Assembly (NCBI GenBank): GCA_036675585.1
Contig: JAKFES010000125.1
Coordinates: forward strand, 1-6,477
Direction of reading: 5' to 3'
DNA length: 6,477 nt
Source: Zeimonas sp036675585
GTDB taxonomy: Bacteria > Pseudomonadota > Gammaproteobacteria > Burkholderiales > Burkholderiaceae_E
Shown here: in pieces, positions 6,265 through 6,477 of the stretch
How the letters are laid out: every line of letters begins with the position of its first letter
Numbering within the stretch: position 1 is the stretch's first letter
The notes under the pieces: generated by a model
The model's database searches: none
What the model was told of the DNA's origin: nothing
The model's input: the letters and a program-made list of their open reading frames with translations, nothing else
Position numbers and translations under genes: made by a program

Positions 6265-6477
6265 ATGCGCAGGCTCGACCCCCCGCTGAGTCTCGCCGAG
6301 CTCGCGCAGCTCGGCGACGCGCGACTGGTTCGCGGAAACGCCTCCGACACGATCGACGGGCTGGCGAGCCTCGAAGCCGCCGGTGCGAGCGATCTCGCGT
6401 TCCTCGCCACGCCGCGCCTGGCCGAGGCCGCGCGCACGACGCGCGCGTGCGCGGTCGTCGTGCGCGCCGCGCTCGCC
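6265..6477 (+). CDS. lpxD: UDP-3-O-(3-hydroxyacyl)glucosamine N-acyltransferase, 3'-truncated by window end
   Basis: LpxD is the third enzyme of lipid A synthesis. It moves a 3-hydroxyacyl chain from acyl carrier protein to the 2-amino group of UDP-3-O-acylglucosamine in the cytoplasm. Only 71 N-terminal residues are visible (the family is about 340-360), covering the N-terminal uridine-binding domain. Motifs matching the family are LSLAELAQLGDARLV at 8-22, IDGLASLEAAGASDLAFLATPRL at about 31-53 (the common pattern of a leading hydrophobic strand, L-E-x-A, then D-L-x-F-L), and ACAVVVR at 61-67. The left-handed beta-helix acyltransferase repeats would lie beyond the window. ATG 6265 is the first ATG, GTG or TTG after the in-frame TAA at 6190-6192. 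It has no recognisable Shine-Dalgarno sequence. The gene order and these motifs make the call firm despite the short length. FabZ and lpxA would be expected next. Confidence 0.92.
   Translation, partial: MRRLDPPLSLAELAQLGDARLVRGNASDTIDGLASLEAAGASDLAFLATPRLAEAARTTRACAVVVRAALA
6293..6317 (+). repeat. Perfect 10-bp inverted repeat inside the start of lpxD
   Basis: TCGCCGAGCT at 6293-6302 and AGCTCGGCGA at 6308-6317 are exact reverse complements around a 5-nt CGCGC loop. The structure lies 28 nt into lpxD, over codons 10-18. No run of T follows, so it is not a rho-independent terminator. As mRNA it would form a very stable hairpin close to the initiation site. It may also simply follow from Leu/Ala/Glu codon choice in a GC-rich gene. 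Confidence 0.6.

Noticed and set aside
5454..6437. 327-codon minus-strand frame across the ends of bamA, skp and lpxD
   Set aside because: It crosses three + strand genes with conserved motifs, and its translation shows no domain.

Overview
This is a high-GC bacterial chromosomal segment. It carries six co-directional (+ strand) genes for building the Gram-negative cell envelope: cdsA (3' part), dxr, rseP, bamA, skp and lpxD (5' part). All six are recognisable from family motifs. Strong G/C at third codon positions, the gene order cdsA-dxr-rseP-bamA-skp-lpxD and the protein features suggest a betaproteobacterium, probably Burkholderiales-like. The genus cannot be fixed from the window. In Escherichia coli dxr lies upstream of uppS and cdsA, whereas here it sits between cdsA and rseP, as in many Betaproteobacteria and in Pseudomonas.

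Layout: cdsA ends at 724. Dxr begins 9 nt later (734-1918). The rseP start overlaps the dxr stop in an ATGA (1915-3252). BamA begins 4 nt after the rseP stop (3257-5605). Skp follows after 49 nt behind a strong Shine-Dalgarno sequence (5655-6161). LpxD begins after a 103-nt gap (6265) and runs off the window. No rho-independent terminator is visible, so the segment reads as one operon. Internal promoters are possible inside the 3' ends of rseP and bamA, but the sequence supports them only weakly. No stretch longer than 300 bases lacks a gene.

The genes work together on the envelope. CdsA makes CDP-diacylglycerol for phospholipids. Dxr commits carbon to the MEP isoprenoid pathway, which feeds undecaprenyl phosphate. 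RseP is the intramembrane protease of the sigma-E envelope-stress pathway. BamA inserts outer-membrane beta-barrels, Skp chaperones those barrels across the periplasm, and LpxD acylates the lipid A precursor.

This is a conserved housekeeping region, and I found no credible undescribed system. The points worth a second look are small: a perfect 10-bp hairpin at the start of lpxD, an A+T-rich patch in rseP upstream of bamA, a mini-ORF whose stop overlaps the skp start, a possible sigma-E-like element at the end of bamA, and weak ribosome-binding sites for bamA and lpxD. The very long ORFs in other frames and on the minus strand are artefacts of high GC.
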